Origin: Halobacillus litoralis
GTDB lineage: Bacteria > Bacillota > Bacilli > Bacillales > Halobacillaceae
DNA length: 64,000 bases
Direction: 5' to 3'
Assembly: GCF_020524025.1 (NCBI RefSeq)
Contig: NZ_JAIVKN010000001.1
Location: forward strand, 992,001-1,056,000
Positions 33,432 to 40,844 of the stretch are shown in pieces (the first letter of the stretch is position 1; every line of letters starts with the position of its first letter). The position numbers and the translations under genes were made by a program. The notes beneath the pieces were generated by a model. That model worked only from the letters and a program-made list of their open reading frames with translations. It ran no database searches and had not been told where the DNA came from.

Positions 33432-36092
33432 ATGGCCAACGATAGCCAGTCACGTACAGCAAGAAGAAAGCAGATGCAATCTAGCAAGAAAAAAAGCACA
33501 TCAAAATTCAAGAAAATTTTCATGACACTCTTAACCATCGGAATTGTCCTGATGCTGGGTGTCGGTGCCTTATTCGCTTATTATATGGCTTCGGCTCCAG
33601 AGTTAGATGAATCGAAATTATCAGATCCTTTTTCATCGAAAGTATTAGACGAAGACGGAGAATTAGTGGCGGACCTTGCTGGTGATGAACGAAGGACTAA
33701 AATCACTTACGATGATATCCCTCCTGTTCTCGAAGATGCCGTTCTGGCAACAGAAGACGTCCGTTTTTATAATCATATTGGAATTGATTTCCGCCGGATT
33801 GGCGGCGCAGTTCTTGCCAACATTACCGGCGGTTTTGGTGCAGAGGGAGCAAGTACCATTACTCAGCAGGTAGTTAAAGAATCTTTCTTAAGTACAGATA
33901 AAACCATTAAGCGGAAAGTGCAGGAACAATATTTAGCCATTAAGCTGGACCAGGAATATACGAAAAAAGAAATTTTGGAAATGTATTTAAATAAAATTTA
34001 TTATGGAGCGGGTGCTTACGGCGTAGCTGAAGCAGCTGAAACTTACTTTGGTAAGAAAGACCTCAGTGAATTGACTTTACCAGAGGCAGCTCTACTTGCT
34101 GGTCTTCCCCAGCGTCCAAGTGGTTACATGCCGTTTGAAAATCCAGACTTGGCGAAAGACCGGATGAACACCGTTCTCAGCCTGATGGTTCAGCATGGAA
34201 AAATCACTGAAGAAGAAGCCAATGAAGCGCGAAACGTAAAAATAGAAGATATGTTAATTGAAAGGCAGCCAGAAAAAGCAACTCCCTATCAGGCGTTTAT
34301 TGATCAAGTAGCTAAAGAAGTAGAGGAAAAAATGGATGGTGCTGACATCTATCGCGATGGATTAACCATTCACACTACTCTAGATACTGACGCTCAGGAG
34401 TATGTCCAGCAGTTACTAAGCAATGAAGGACCTATTCCATGGCCGGACAATGAATTAGAAACCGGGTTAGCTGTAACAGACACTCAAACAGGTGCAGTGA
34501 AAGCAATCGGTGGTGGGCGCAATTATCAGAAAGAAGGATTTAACTTTGCGACTGACATCAACCGTCAACCAGGCTCAACTTTTAAACCAATTACAGCCTA
34601 CGGACCCGCAATCCAGTACAACAAAATTTCTACTTATCACCAAATCAATGATGAGGAGACAAACTTTGGAGACTGGAGTCCAAGTAACTTTGATAACAAA
34701 TTTAGAGGCATGGTCTCGGCGCGCTATGCTCTCTCTCGTTCCTTAAATATTCCAGCAATTAAAACGTTGGAAGATGTTGGCGTTGACAAAGCCCAGAAGT
34801 TTGCTGAAGGCCTTGGTATCGAATTTGACGATAAAGGCTTAATTCTAAATGACGCCATTGGAGGCGGGAGTACCGGAGTGAACCCACTGCAGCTTGCAGG
34901 AGCTTATGCTGCATTTGGAAACGAAGGTGTGTATATTGAACCCTATACTGTAGAAAAAGTAGAGGTTCCCGGTGAAGGTACGGTTGACCTTAAACCTGAA
35001 CCGCATTCTGCTATGAATAGTTATACAGCGTTTATGATTTCAAATATGCTGCAAACCACGATGAGCGAAGGATCAGGTCGTGCAGCAAATATTCCCGGTT
35101 TACCAGAAGCTGGTAAAACCGGCACCACAAACTTTGAAAATGTGGCACCTGACTCCTGGTTCAGTGGATATACAACGAACTTTACAATATCTATCTGGAC
35201 TGGATATGGAGAAGATAATAAAAGAGGGTTATCAGACAGCGCGAAAGACATTCCAAAGCAAATATTTAAACCGCTGATGACACGTATCTCACAAGGAGTC
35301 GATACATCAGACTTCAAAAAACCCGATTCCGTTGTTTGGGTAGATGTGGAGGAAGGATCGAATCCTGCGCGCCTTCCAAGTGAGTTTACACCTTCCAGCC
35401 GGATTGTTACAGAATTGTTCCATGTTGACAATCAGCCTTCAAAAGTATCACAGGTCTATCAAAAACTCAATCCTGTGCAGTCACTTTCCGGCACGTTTAA
35501 CCAGGACACTTCAAGTATTGATTTGAAATGGAAATATGGAAACACTGACGGAATTACATTCCGCATTGCGGCTTCAATCAATGGAAGTGAAAGCAGGCAG
35601 TTAACAACCACCAAAGATACAAATATTGAAATTACTAACGTGGACCCTGCTGCTAGTTATAATTTCTCTGTTGTAGCGATTAGTGATAATGGAGACGCTG
35701 AAAACAGTGATCCAGCAAGCGTTCAGGTTCAAACTCCAGGCGCACTAGAAGAACAGCCGGAGGAGGACGCTGAAAATGAAGGAGAAGATCAAGGAGAGCA
35801 AGGTTCTGAAGATCAAAATGGTGAAGAAGACAATAGTGACAACAATGGAAACAATGATGAAAATAATGCCGAAAACAATAATGGTAACGGAAATGAAAAT
35901 AATAACAACGGTGGCAACGGAAACAGTGGAGAAGGAAACGGTGACACCCAGGAAGAAGAAAATCCGGAAGGAAATAATACCGGCGAAAGCGATGGAAGTA
36001 CGGAGGGGAATAGTGAACCCAGCACTGATGGCTCTGAAGAACAGCCTCCTTCCGACGATTCAGGAGAAGAACAAGACGACAGCGCAGCCTAA
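33432..36092 (+). CDS. ponA: Class A penicillin-binding protein 1 (PonA)
   Basis: An 886-residue bifunctional murein synthase. A basic cytoplasmic N-terminus and one membrane anchor (about 31-52) precede the GT51 glycosyltransferase (ATEDVRFYNHIGID, GASTITQQVVKE) and the transpeptidase with STFKP (SxxK), SRSLN (SxN) and GKTGTTN (KTG). A fibronectin-III-like domain (about 680-765) is followed by a 120-residue tail made almost only of Glu, Asn, Gly, Asp and Ser. GGAGG precedes the ATG. GpsB, its septal partner in B. subtilis, is also in the window. Confidence 0.96.
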   Translation: MANDSQSRTARRKQMQSSKKKSTSKFKKIFMTLLTIGIVLMLGVGALFAYYMASAPELDESKLSDPFSSKVLDEDGELVADLAGDERRTKITYDDIPPVLEDAVLATEDVRFYNHIGIDFRRIGGAVLANITGGFGAEGASTITQQVVKESFLSTDKTIKRKVQEQYLAIKLDQEYTKKEILEMYLNKIYYGAGAYGVAEAAETYFGKKDLSELTLPEAALLAGLPQRPSGYMPFENPDLAKDRMNTVLSLMVQHGKITEEEANEARNVKIEDMLIERQPEKATPYQAFIDQVAKEVEEKMDGADIYRDGLTIHTTLDTDAQEYVQQLLSNEGPIPWPDNELETGLAVTDTQTGAVKAIGGGRNYQKEGFNFATDINRQPGSTFKPITAYGPAIQYNKISTYHQINDEETNFGDWSPSNFDNKFRGMVSARYALSRSLNIPAIKTLEDVGVDKAQKFAEGLGIEFDDKGLILNDAIGGGSTGVNPLQLAGAYAAFGNEGVYIEPYTVEKVEVPGEGTVDLKPEPHSAMNSYTAFMISNMLQTTMSEGSGRAANIPGLPEAGKTGTTNFENVAPDSWFSGYTTNFTISIWTGYGEDNKRGLSDSAKDIPKQIFKPLMTRISQGVDTSDFKKPDSVVWVDVEEGSNPARLPSEFTPSSRIVTELFHVDNQPSKVSQVYQKLNPVQSLSGTFNQDTSSIDLKWKYGNTDGITFRIAASINGSESRQLTTTKDTNIEITNVDPAASYNFSVVAISDNGDAENSDPASVQVQTPGALEEQPEEDAENEGEDQGEQGSEDQNGEEDNSDNNGNNDENNAENNNGNGNENNNNGGNGNSGEGNGDTQEEENPEGNNTGESDGSTEGNSEPSTDGSEEQPPSDDSGEEQDDSAA

Positions 36093-36094
36093 AT

Positions 36095-36133
36095 AAAAAG
36101 AACGCCCATACAAATGTATGGGCGTTCTTTTTA
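36095..36133. terminator. Bidirectional terminator between ponA and nth
   Basis: AAAAAGAACGCCCATAC/GTATGGGCGTTCTTTTT with an AAAT loop, between converging genes. Confidence 0.93.
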
Positions 36134-36787
36134 TTTCAATTCTTTCTTTTTCATTCGCTTCTGCCCTTCTCGGCACAACGATAATAAAGGACATTCTTCA
36201 CAGTTTGGGCGCTGAGCTTTACAGTGGTAGCGGCCAAAAAAGATCATGCGATGATGAGTAACACTCCACTCTTCTACAGGTACTTTACGCATCAGCGTTT
36301 TTTCGACTTCCAATACAGAATCCTTCCACCGGCAGATGCCGAGACGTTTGGATACCCGTTCGACATGAGTATCCACGGCAATAGCCGGTTCACCAAAAGC
36401 CACGGATGCAACAACATTCGCTGTCTTTCTTCCAACACCGGCAAGATTCTCCAGCTCCTTTTTGGTTGAAGGAACATTCCCGTCATGTTTCTCTATTAAC
36501 GTTTGGGATAGTTTTTGAATATTTTTCGCTTTATTTCTAAATAACCCAATTCTTCTGATGTCCTGTTGAAGTTCTTCCAGAGGGACATTCACATAATCTT
36601 CAGGTGTTTTATACTTTTCAAAAAGCTGCGGCGTTACTTTGTTCACTAAGGCATCTGTTGCCTGAGCAGATAGTACAACAGCTACTAACAACTCAAAAGG
36701 GTTGCTGTGATTCAGCTCACAGTCAGCTTCTGGAAACATTTCTTCAAGTCGATCTAAACAATAACGAATCTGCGTTTTATTCAGCAT
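36131..36787 (-). CDS. nth: Endonuclease III
   Basis: A 218-residue DNA glycosylase/AP lyase for oxidised pyrimidines. The helix-hairpin-helix LAGVGRKTANVV supplies the catalytic Lys; AVDTHVERVS carries the catalytic Asp; the C-terminal [4Fe-4S] motif is C-x6-C-x2-C-x5-C (CKAQRPNCEECPLLSLC). It follows dnaD by nine bases. In B. subtilis ypoC comes next; here nth is the last gene before ponA. Confidence 0.96.
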   Translation of the reverse strand: MLNKTQIRYCLDRLEEMFPEADCELNHSNPFELLVAVVLSAQATDALVNKVTPQLFEKYKTPEDYVNVPLEELQQDIRRIGLFRNKAKNIQKLSQTLIEKHDGNVPSTKKELENLAGVGRKTANVVASVAFGEPAIAVDTHVERVSKRLGICRWKDSVLEVEKTLMRKVPVEEWSVTHHRMIFFGRYHCKAQRPNCEECPLLSLCREGQKRMKKKELK

Positions 36788-36796
36788 GATAACAGT

Positions 36797-37492
36797 TTAT
36801 GAATCCTCCTCAAGCCAGTTATAATATAAGGAAATATCTCGTTTTTTCCTTTCCTGCTTTGGACTTTTGGAACCTTGCTGTCCTTGTCGGAACTGCTTCC
36901 CTTGTTCCCTCGCCTGCTCAACCGTCTGGACACCTTTACGTTTCCATTCCCCAAGAATACGGTCAATATATTTAAAGTTTAATTTACTCATCAAAACGGC
37001 TTCTCGTAAAGCAGCTTTAATAAGAGCAGGCGTCTGCTCATCTTCATCGAGCCAAATATTAATGGTTTCAATTTCAAACGGTGATAAAGGACGACCAAAC
37101 TCCTGTTCAAATAATGGAAAAATATTCTCATCGTATTTTGTATCAGTTGTTGTTCTCACCGGGGTCACGGCAAAAAGTTTTTCCCATAGCGGCTCCAGTG
37201 AATAACTTTCATTCAATACCTGGTTTTCATTATGATTCTGCTCAATGGTCATTAAGCGCTTCTGTATCAGACTTCTTAATACCCGGGAGCATTCCTGCGA
37301 TGAAATTGATAAATGATTGGCAAGTTCTTCTGGAGTAGGAAATCCGTTCCCTTCTGAGCGAAAACGATGAATTTGCAGCAACATTACAAGTTCTGTTTCA
37401 TTAATCTTTAATTGTTGATAGTTTGTCAACAGTTGTTTTGGAACGACCATTTGGTTATCCAGGATGTCTTGAAAGCTTTGATACTTAGCCAA
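36797..37492 (-). CDS. dnaD: Replication initiation protein DnaD
   Basis: A 231-residue primosome component that remodels DNA for helicase loading. The N-terminal winged-helix domain (DDBH1; LLTNYQQLKINETELVMLLQ) spans about 1-100; the DnaD/DDBH2 domain (FPLFEQEFGRPLSPFEIETI, then YIDRILGEWKRKGVQT) spans about 130-200; a basic Gln/Arg-rich tail follows. The start is TTG 37492 with GGAGGG upstream. It lies in the conserved asnS-dnaD-nth run. Confidence 0.96.
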   Translation of the reverse strand: MAKYQSFQDILDNQMVVPKQLLTNYQQLKINETELVMLLQIHRFRSEGNGFPTPEELANHLSISSQECSRVLRSLIQKRLMTIEQNHNENQVLNESYSLEPLWEKLFAVTPVRTTTDTKYDENIFPLFEQEFGRPLSPFEIETINIWLDEDEQTPALIKAALREAVLMSKLNFKYIDRILGEWKRKGVQTVEQAREQGKQFRQGQQGSKSPKQERKKRDISLYYNWLEEDS

Positions 37493-37528
37493 ATTAATCC
37501 CTCCATTCTGCTTGAATGATTAATGAAT

Positions 37529-37570
37529 GAAAAACACCGATACGCCAAAGGCGATACATCGGTGTTTTTC
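37529..37570 (-). terminator. Terminator after asnS
   Basis: GAAAAACACCGAT/ATCGGTGTTTTTC with an inner CGCC/GGCG stem. It separates asnS from dnaD and probably lets some transcription through. Confidence 0.85.
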
Positions 37571-37587
37571 ATCTTCATGATTCTTCA

Positions 37588-38880
37588 TCATGGATAAAGT
37601 CGGTTTAATAAACGTGGGAATGGAATGGTTTCGCGAACGTGTTCCACCCCAGAGATCCAAGCGACTGTACGCTCCAGACCTAATCCGAAACCGGAATGTG
37701 GGACGCTTCCGTATTCACGCAGTTGTAAATACCATTTATATGCATCACCAGTAAGATCATGCTCTTCATAGCGCTTCTGCATCAATTCTAAATCATCGAT
37801 CCGTTGGGATCCTCCAATAATTTCGCCATATCCTTCAGGTGCTATCAAGTCTGCACAAAGAACAACTTCCGGACGCTCCGGGTCAGGCTTCATGTAAAAC
37901 GCCTTAATATCTGCTGGATAGTTTGTGATAAAGACCGGTTTGTCATAACTTTCAGCAATCGCTGTTTCATGAGGAGCACCAAAGTCTTCGCCCCATTCGA
38001 TATCATCAAACCCTTTATCTTTCAACAACTGAATAGCATCATCGTAGCTGATGCGTGGGAATGGAGCCTGGATTTTCTCCAGTTTCTCTGTATCGCGGCC
38101 AAGCGCGTCCAGTTCAATCTTACAATTCTTCAATACAGACTGAACCACATGAGAAACGTACTGCTCTTGAACCTCTAAACTATCGGCATGATCCATAAAT
38201 GCCATCTCAGGCTCAATCATCCAGAATTCAATGAGGTGACGGCGCGTTTTAGACTTTTCGGCACGGAATGTCGGACCAAAACTAAACACGCGTCCAAAAG
38301 CCATAGCTGCTGCTTCCATGTAAAGCTGGCCACTTTGAGATAAGTAGGCATCTTCATCAAAATATTTCGTATGGAAAAGCTCGGTTGTTCCTTCAGCAGA
38401 AGAACCTGTCAAAATTGGCGGATCAATTTTAACATAGCCATTTTCATTAAAGAACTCATACGTTGCACGAATGATTTCATTACGTACTTTCATAACTGCG
38501 TGCTGACGCTTAGAACGAAGCCATAAATGACGGTGATCCATCAAAAACTCCGGACCGTGTTCTTTTGGTGTAATTGGATAATCGACGGCTTCGTGAATGA
38601 CCTCGAAATCCTTTACCTGCATTTCATAGCCAAGCGGAGACCTTGTATCTTCTACAATTACTCCTGTTACAAATAGAGATGTTTCCTGTGTTAAGGCCTT
38701 AGCATCCTGGAATTTATCTTCCCCAATTTCGGCTTTAACCACAATTCCCTGCATGAACCCTGTTCCGTCACGAAGCTGAAGAAATGCAATTTTACCACTT
38801 GAACGCTTATTGCTTATCCAAGCTCCAATCGTCACTTCTTCTCCTACGTATTTAGCTGCTTCTTTAATCGTTGTTTTCAA
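37588..38880 (-). CDS. asnS: Asparaginyl-tRNA synthetase
   Basis: A 430-residue class IIb synthetase. An N-terminal OB-fold (about 10-100; [20 protein letters not shown]) binds the anticodon; the catalytic core has class II motif 2 [23 protein letters not shown] and motif 3 [12 protein letters not shown], split here at [12 protein letters not shown] for the ATP-binding arginine. Sequence fits AsnRS rather than AspRS by length and by synteny with dnaD and aspB. No T-box leader is seen; only 21 bases separate it from aspB. Confidence 0.95.
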   Translation of the reverse strand: MKTTIKEAAKYVGEEVTIGAWISNKRSSGKIAFLQLRDGTGFMQGIVVKAEIGEDKFQDAKALTQETSLFVTGVIVEDTRSPLGYEMQVKDFEVIHEAVDYPITPKEHGPEFLMDHRHLWLRSKRQHAVMKVRNEIIRATYEFFNENGYVKIDPPILTGSSAEGTTELFHTKYFDEDAYLSQSGQLYMEAAAMAFGRVFSFGPTFRAEKSKTRRHLIEFWMIEPEMAFMDHADSLEVQEQYVSHVVQSVLKNCKIELDALGRDTEKLEKIQAPFPRISYDDAIQLLKDKGFDDIEWGEDFGAPHETAIAESYDKPVFITNYPADIKAFYMKPDPERPEVVLCADLIAPEGYGEIIGGSQRIDDLELMQKRYEEHDLTGDAYKWYLQLREYGSVPHSGFGLGLERTVAWISGVEHVRETIPFPRLLNRLYP

Positions 38881-38901
38881 AGTAATTCCTCCAACATTGC
38901 T

Positions 38902-40086
38902 TTATGATTGATGATTTTCAACAAACCGCTTAATTCGGTCTGCAGCTTTTTCCAGCTGTTCTAAGGATGTAGCATAAGATAGACGTACATTCTCCGGGCT
39001 TCCAAAACCAGAGCCCGGGACCAGCGCCACCTTTTCTTCATCTAATAATGCTTTCACCCATGAATCCACATCTTCAAAGCCGCCGCTCTCGACTGCTTTT
39101 TTAACGTTTGGAAATAAATAGAAAGCGCCGGATGGTTTGGCACACTCGATGCCTGGAATATCAATGAGTCTTTGGTGGAGCACATCAAGACGCTCTTTAA
39201 AGGCTTCTTTCATTTCTGTTACTTTTTCTTCAGATCCTGTGTAAGCAGCCAGAGCTGCATATTGGGCTATTGATGTAGGATTTGAAGTCGAATGAGAAGC
39301 CATATTGGACATCGCTTTAATAACAGCTTTTGGCCCGGCTGCAAACCCAATTCGCCATCCTGTCATAGAGTGGGACTTAGATACTCCATTAATGATAACG
39401 GTATGATTGTACAATTCATCAGAGATCTGAGCAATAGAAACATGGTCTTCATCTGTATATATTAACTTTTCATAAATTTCATCAGAAACAATCATGACAT
39501 CATGTTCTATACAGACATCCCCGAGAGCTTTCAACTCTTCTTTAGAATACATCATTCCAGTCGGGTTACTAGGGGAATTAATAATGACTGCTTTCGTATT
39601 TGAAGTTATTGCCTGCCTTAGTTGATCTGGAGTGATTTTAAAATCATTGGATTCCTCTGCTGAAACGAAGACCGGTTTTCCCTGTGCCAACTTGATCTGC
39701 TCTGGATAGCTCACCCAGTAAGGAGCAGGTACAATGACTTCATCCCCTTCATCCAGCATGACTTGGAACAAAGTGTAAAGTGCATGTTTGGCACCTGTAG
39801 TTACGATGATTTGTTCATTCGTATAAGTTAAACCCTGGTCTCGTTCAAGTTTAGCTGTAATGCTGTTTTTAAGCTCTGGAATTCCTCCGGCGGGTGTATA
39901 TTTCGTCTTTCCTTCATCCATCGCCCTTTTGGCCGCATCTAGAATATAGGACGGTGTATTGAAGTCTGGTTCTCCAGCACCTAATCCAATGACATCATGC
40001 CCTTCTGCTTTAAGTGCTTTTGCTTTGGCTGTGATGGCTAGTGTAGTGGATGGTGTTAGAGATTTTACGCGTTGTGCTAGTTGCAT
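38902..40086 (-). CDS. aspB: Aspartate aminotransferase (AspB)
   Basis: A 394-residue PLP aminotransferase of class I, subgroup Ib. GLGAGEPDFNTP is near residues 33-44, NSPSNPTG binds substrate near 172-179, and the PLP Lys lies in VSKSHSMTGWRIG near 236. ATG 40086 (MQLAQRVKSL) has AGGAG eight bases upstream; an in-frame extension of 16 codons has no support. The product supplies aspartate for the adjacent asnS and for panD (beta-alanine) and dapB pathways. Confidence 0.95.
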   Translation of the reverse strand: MQLAQRVKSLTPSTTLAITAKAKALKAEGHDVIGLGAGEPDFNTPSYILDAAKRAMDEGKTKYTPAGGIPELKNSITAKLERDQGLTYTNEQIIVTTGAKHALYTLFQVMLDEGDEVIVPAPYWVSYPEQIKLAQGKPVFVSAEESNDFKITPDQLRQAITSNTKAVIINSPSNPTGMMYSKEELKALGDVCIEHDVMIVSDEIYEKLIYTDEDHVSIAQISDELYNHTVIINGVSKSHSMTGWRIGFAAGPKAVIKAMSNMASHSTSNPTSIAQYAALAAYTGSEEKVTEMKEAFKERLDVLHQRLIDIPGIECAKPSGAFYLFPNVKKAVESGGFEDVDSWVKALLDEEKVALVPGSGFGSPENVRLSYATSLEQLEKAADRIKRFVENHQS

Positions 40087-40099
40087 GAACCTCACTCCT

Positions 40100-40627
40100 C
40101 TAATTGTTTTGTCTGAAGGCAAAGCGTTGATCAAAGGCCTCGCCCGTTAATGTGAAATAATCGAGTACGTAACGATCTTGACTATCAATATAAGTGATCT
40201 CATAAACGGGTTCATCTTCTTCATAACCTATGTTTACACCTTTAAATGTACAAGAAGAACAACTGTTACTCCACTGTGTTTTCAGCTCTTTTTCAGGTAA
40301 TACATTGCTTATATCTACAACATCGAGAACTTTTGTTTTCTTATCATTTATAAAAACAAGAGAAGACTCTCCTTCTGTTGTGCTGCCTTGTACGACGAAT
40401 ACTTCAGATTCTCCATGGTATGTAGAAACTTCATCTACAGTGGTGATCCCGGACTCTGCTTCAGCAAGCTTGGCTGCTTCTTCATGCCCTGCGGTACGGT
40501 CCTGGTTAACATCCAAATACACCCATACAGAAAGGATCATACATAGGACAAGCAGGACTACGAAGGAGCTGATCGCCCACTTCGCCCACCTAGGTACGGT
40601 ATATGGTGAAGACTGCGGTTTCAGCAT
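40100..40627 (-). CDS. ypmB: YpmB family membrane-anchored protein (DUF5590/PepSY-like)
   Basis: About 175 residues: short N-terminus, one membrane segment (WAISSFVVLLVLCMILSVWV), then an extracytoplasmic PepSY-like/DUF5590 region (VYEITYIDSQDRYVLDYFTL). The family is of unknown function. ATG 40627 (MLKPQSSP) lies inside ypmA, overlapping it by 38 bases; ATGs at 40633 and 40636 are equally possible, and none has a strong ribosome site, so translation is probably coupled to ypmA. Confidence 0.82.
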   Translation of the reverse strand: MLKPQSSPYTVPRWAKWAISSFVVLLVLCMILSVWVYLDVNQDRTAGHEEAAKLAEAESGITTVDEVSTYHGESEVFVVQGSTTEGESSLVFINDKKTKVLDVVDISNVLPEKELKTQWSNSCSSCTFKGVNIGYEEDEPVYEITYIDSQDRYVLDYFTLTGEAFDQRFAFRQNN

Positions 40628-40760
40628 CGTCATCATCCAAAGACAATCCAAACATTAAGTTATTTTCTTTCAGCGTACGGTTTAGTGTATCGACAACTTT
40701 ATAGAGATCATCCGTTTTCTGGATTCTGACAGTCGACAGGGTTTCAATTTTACTTTGCAT
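40590..40760 (-). CDS. ypmA: YpmA family protein (DUF4264)
   Basis: A 56-residue acidic cytoplasmic protein (MQSKIETLSTVRIQKTDD, ending AETAVFTIYRT) of the YpmA family, conserved between dinG and ypmB in Bacillaceae. ATG 40760 has GGAGG eight bases upstream. Function unknown. Confidence 0.85.
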   Translation of the reverse strand: MQSKIETLSTVRIQKTDDLYKVVDTLNRTLKENNLMFGLSLDDDDAETAVFTIYRT

Positions 40761-40844
40761 CCATAAAACCTCCATATTATTAAGGGACTGGTTGGAAAAC
40801 CCGTCTCTTATTATAACAGGTCCGTCCAGCCCCTTCTTTATAAA

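Noticed and set aside
38881-38901. T-box leader for asnS
   Set aside because: Only 21 bases separate asnS from aspB, and no T-box sequence is present.
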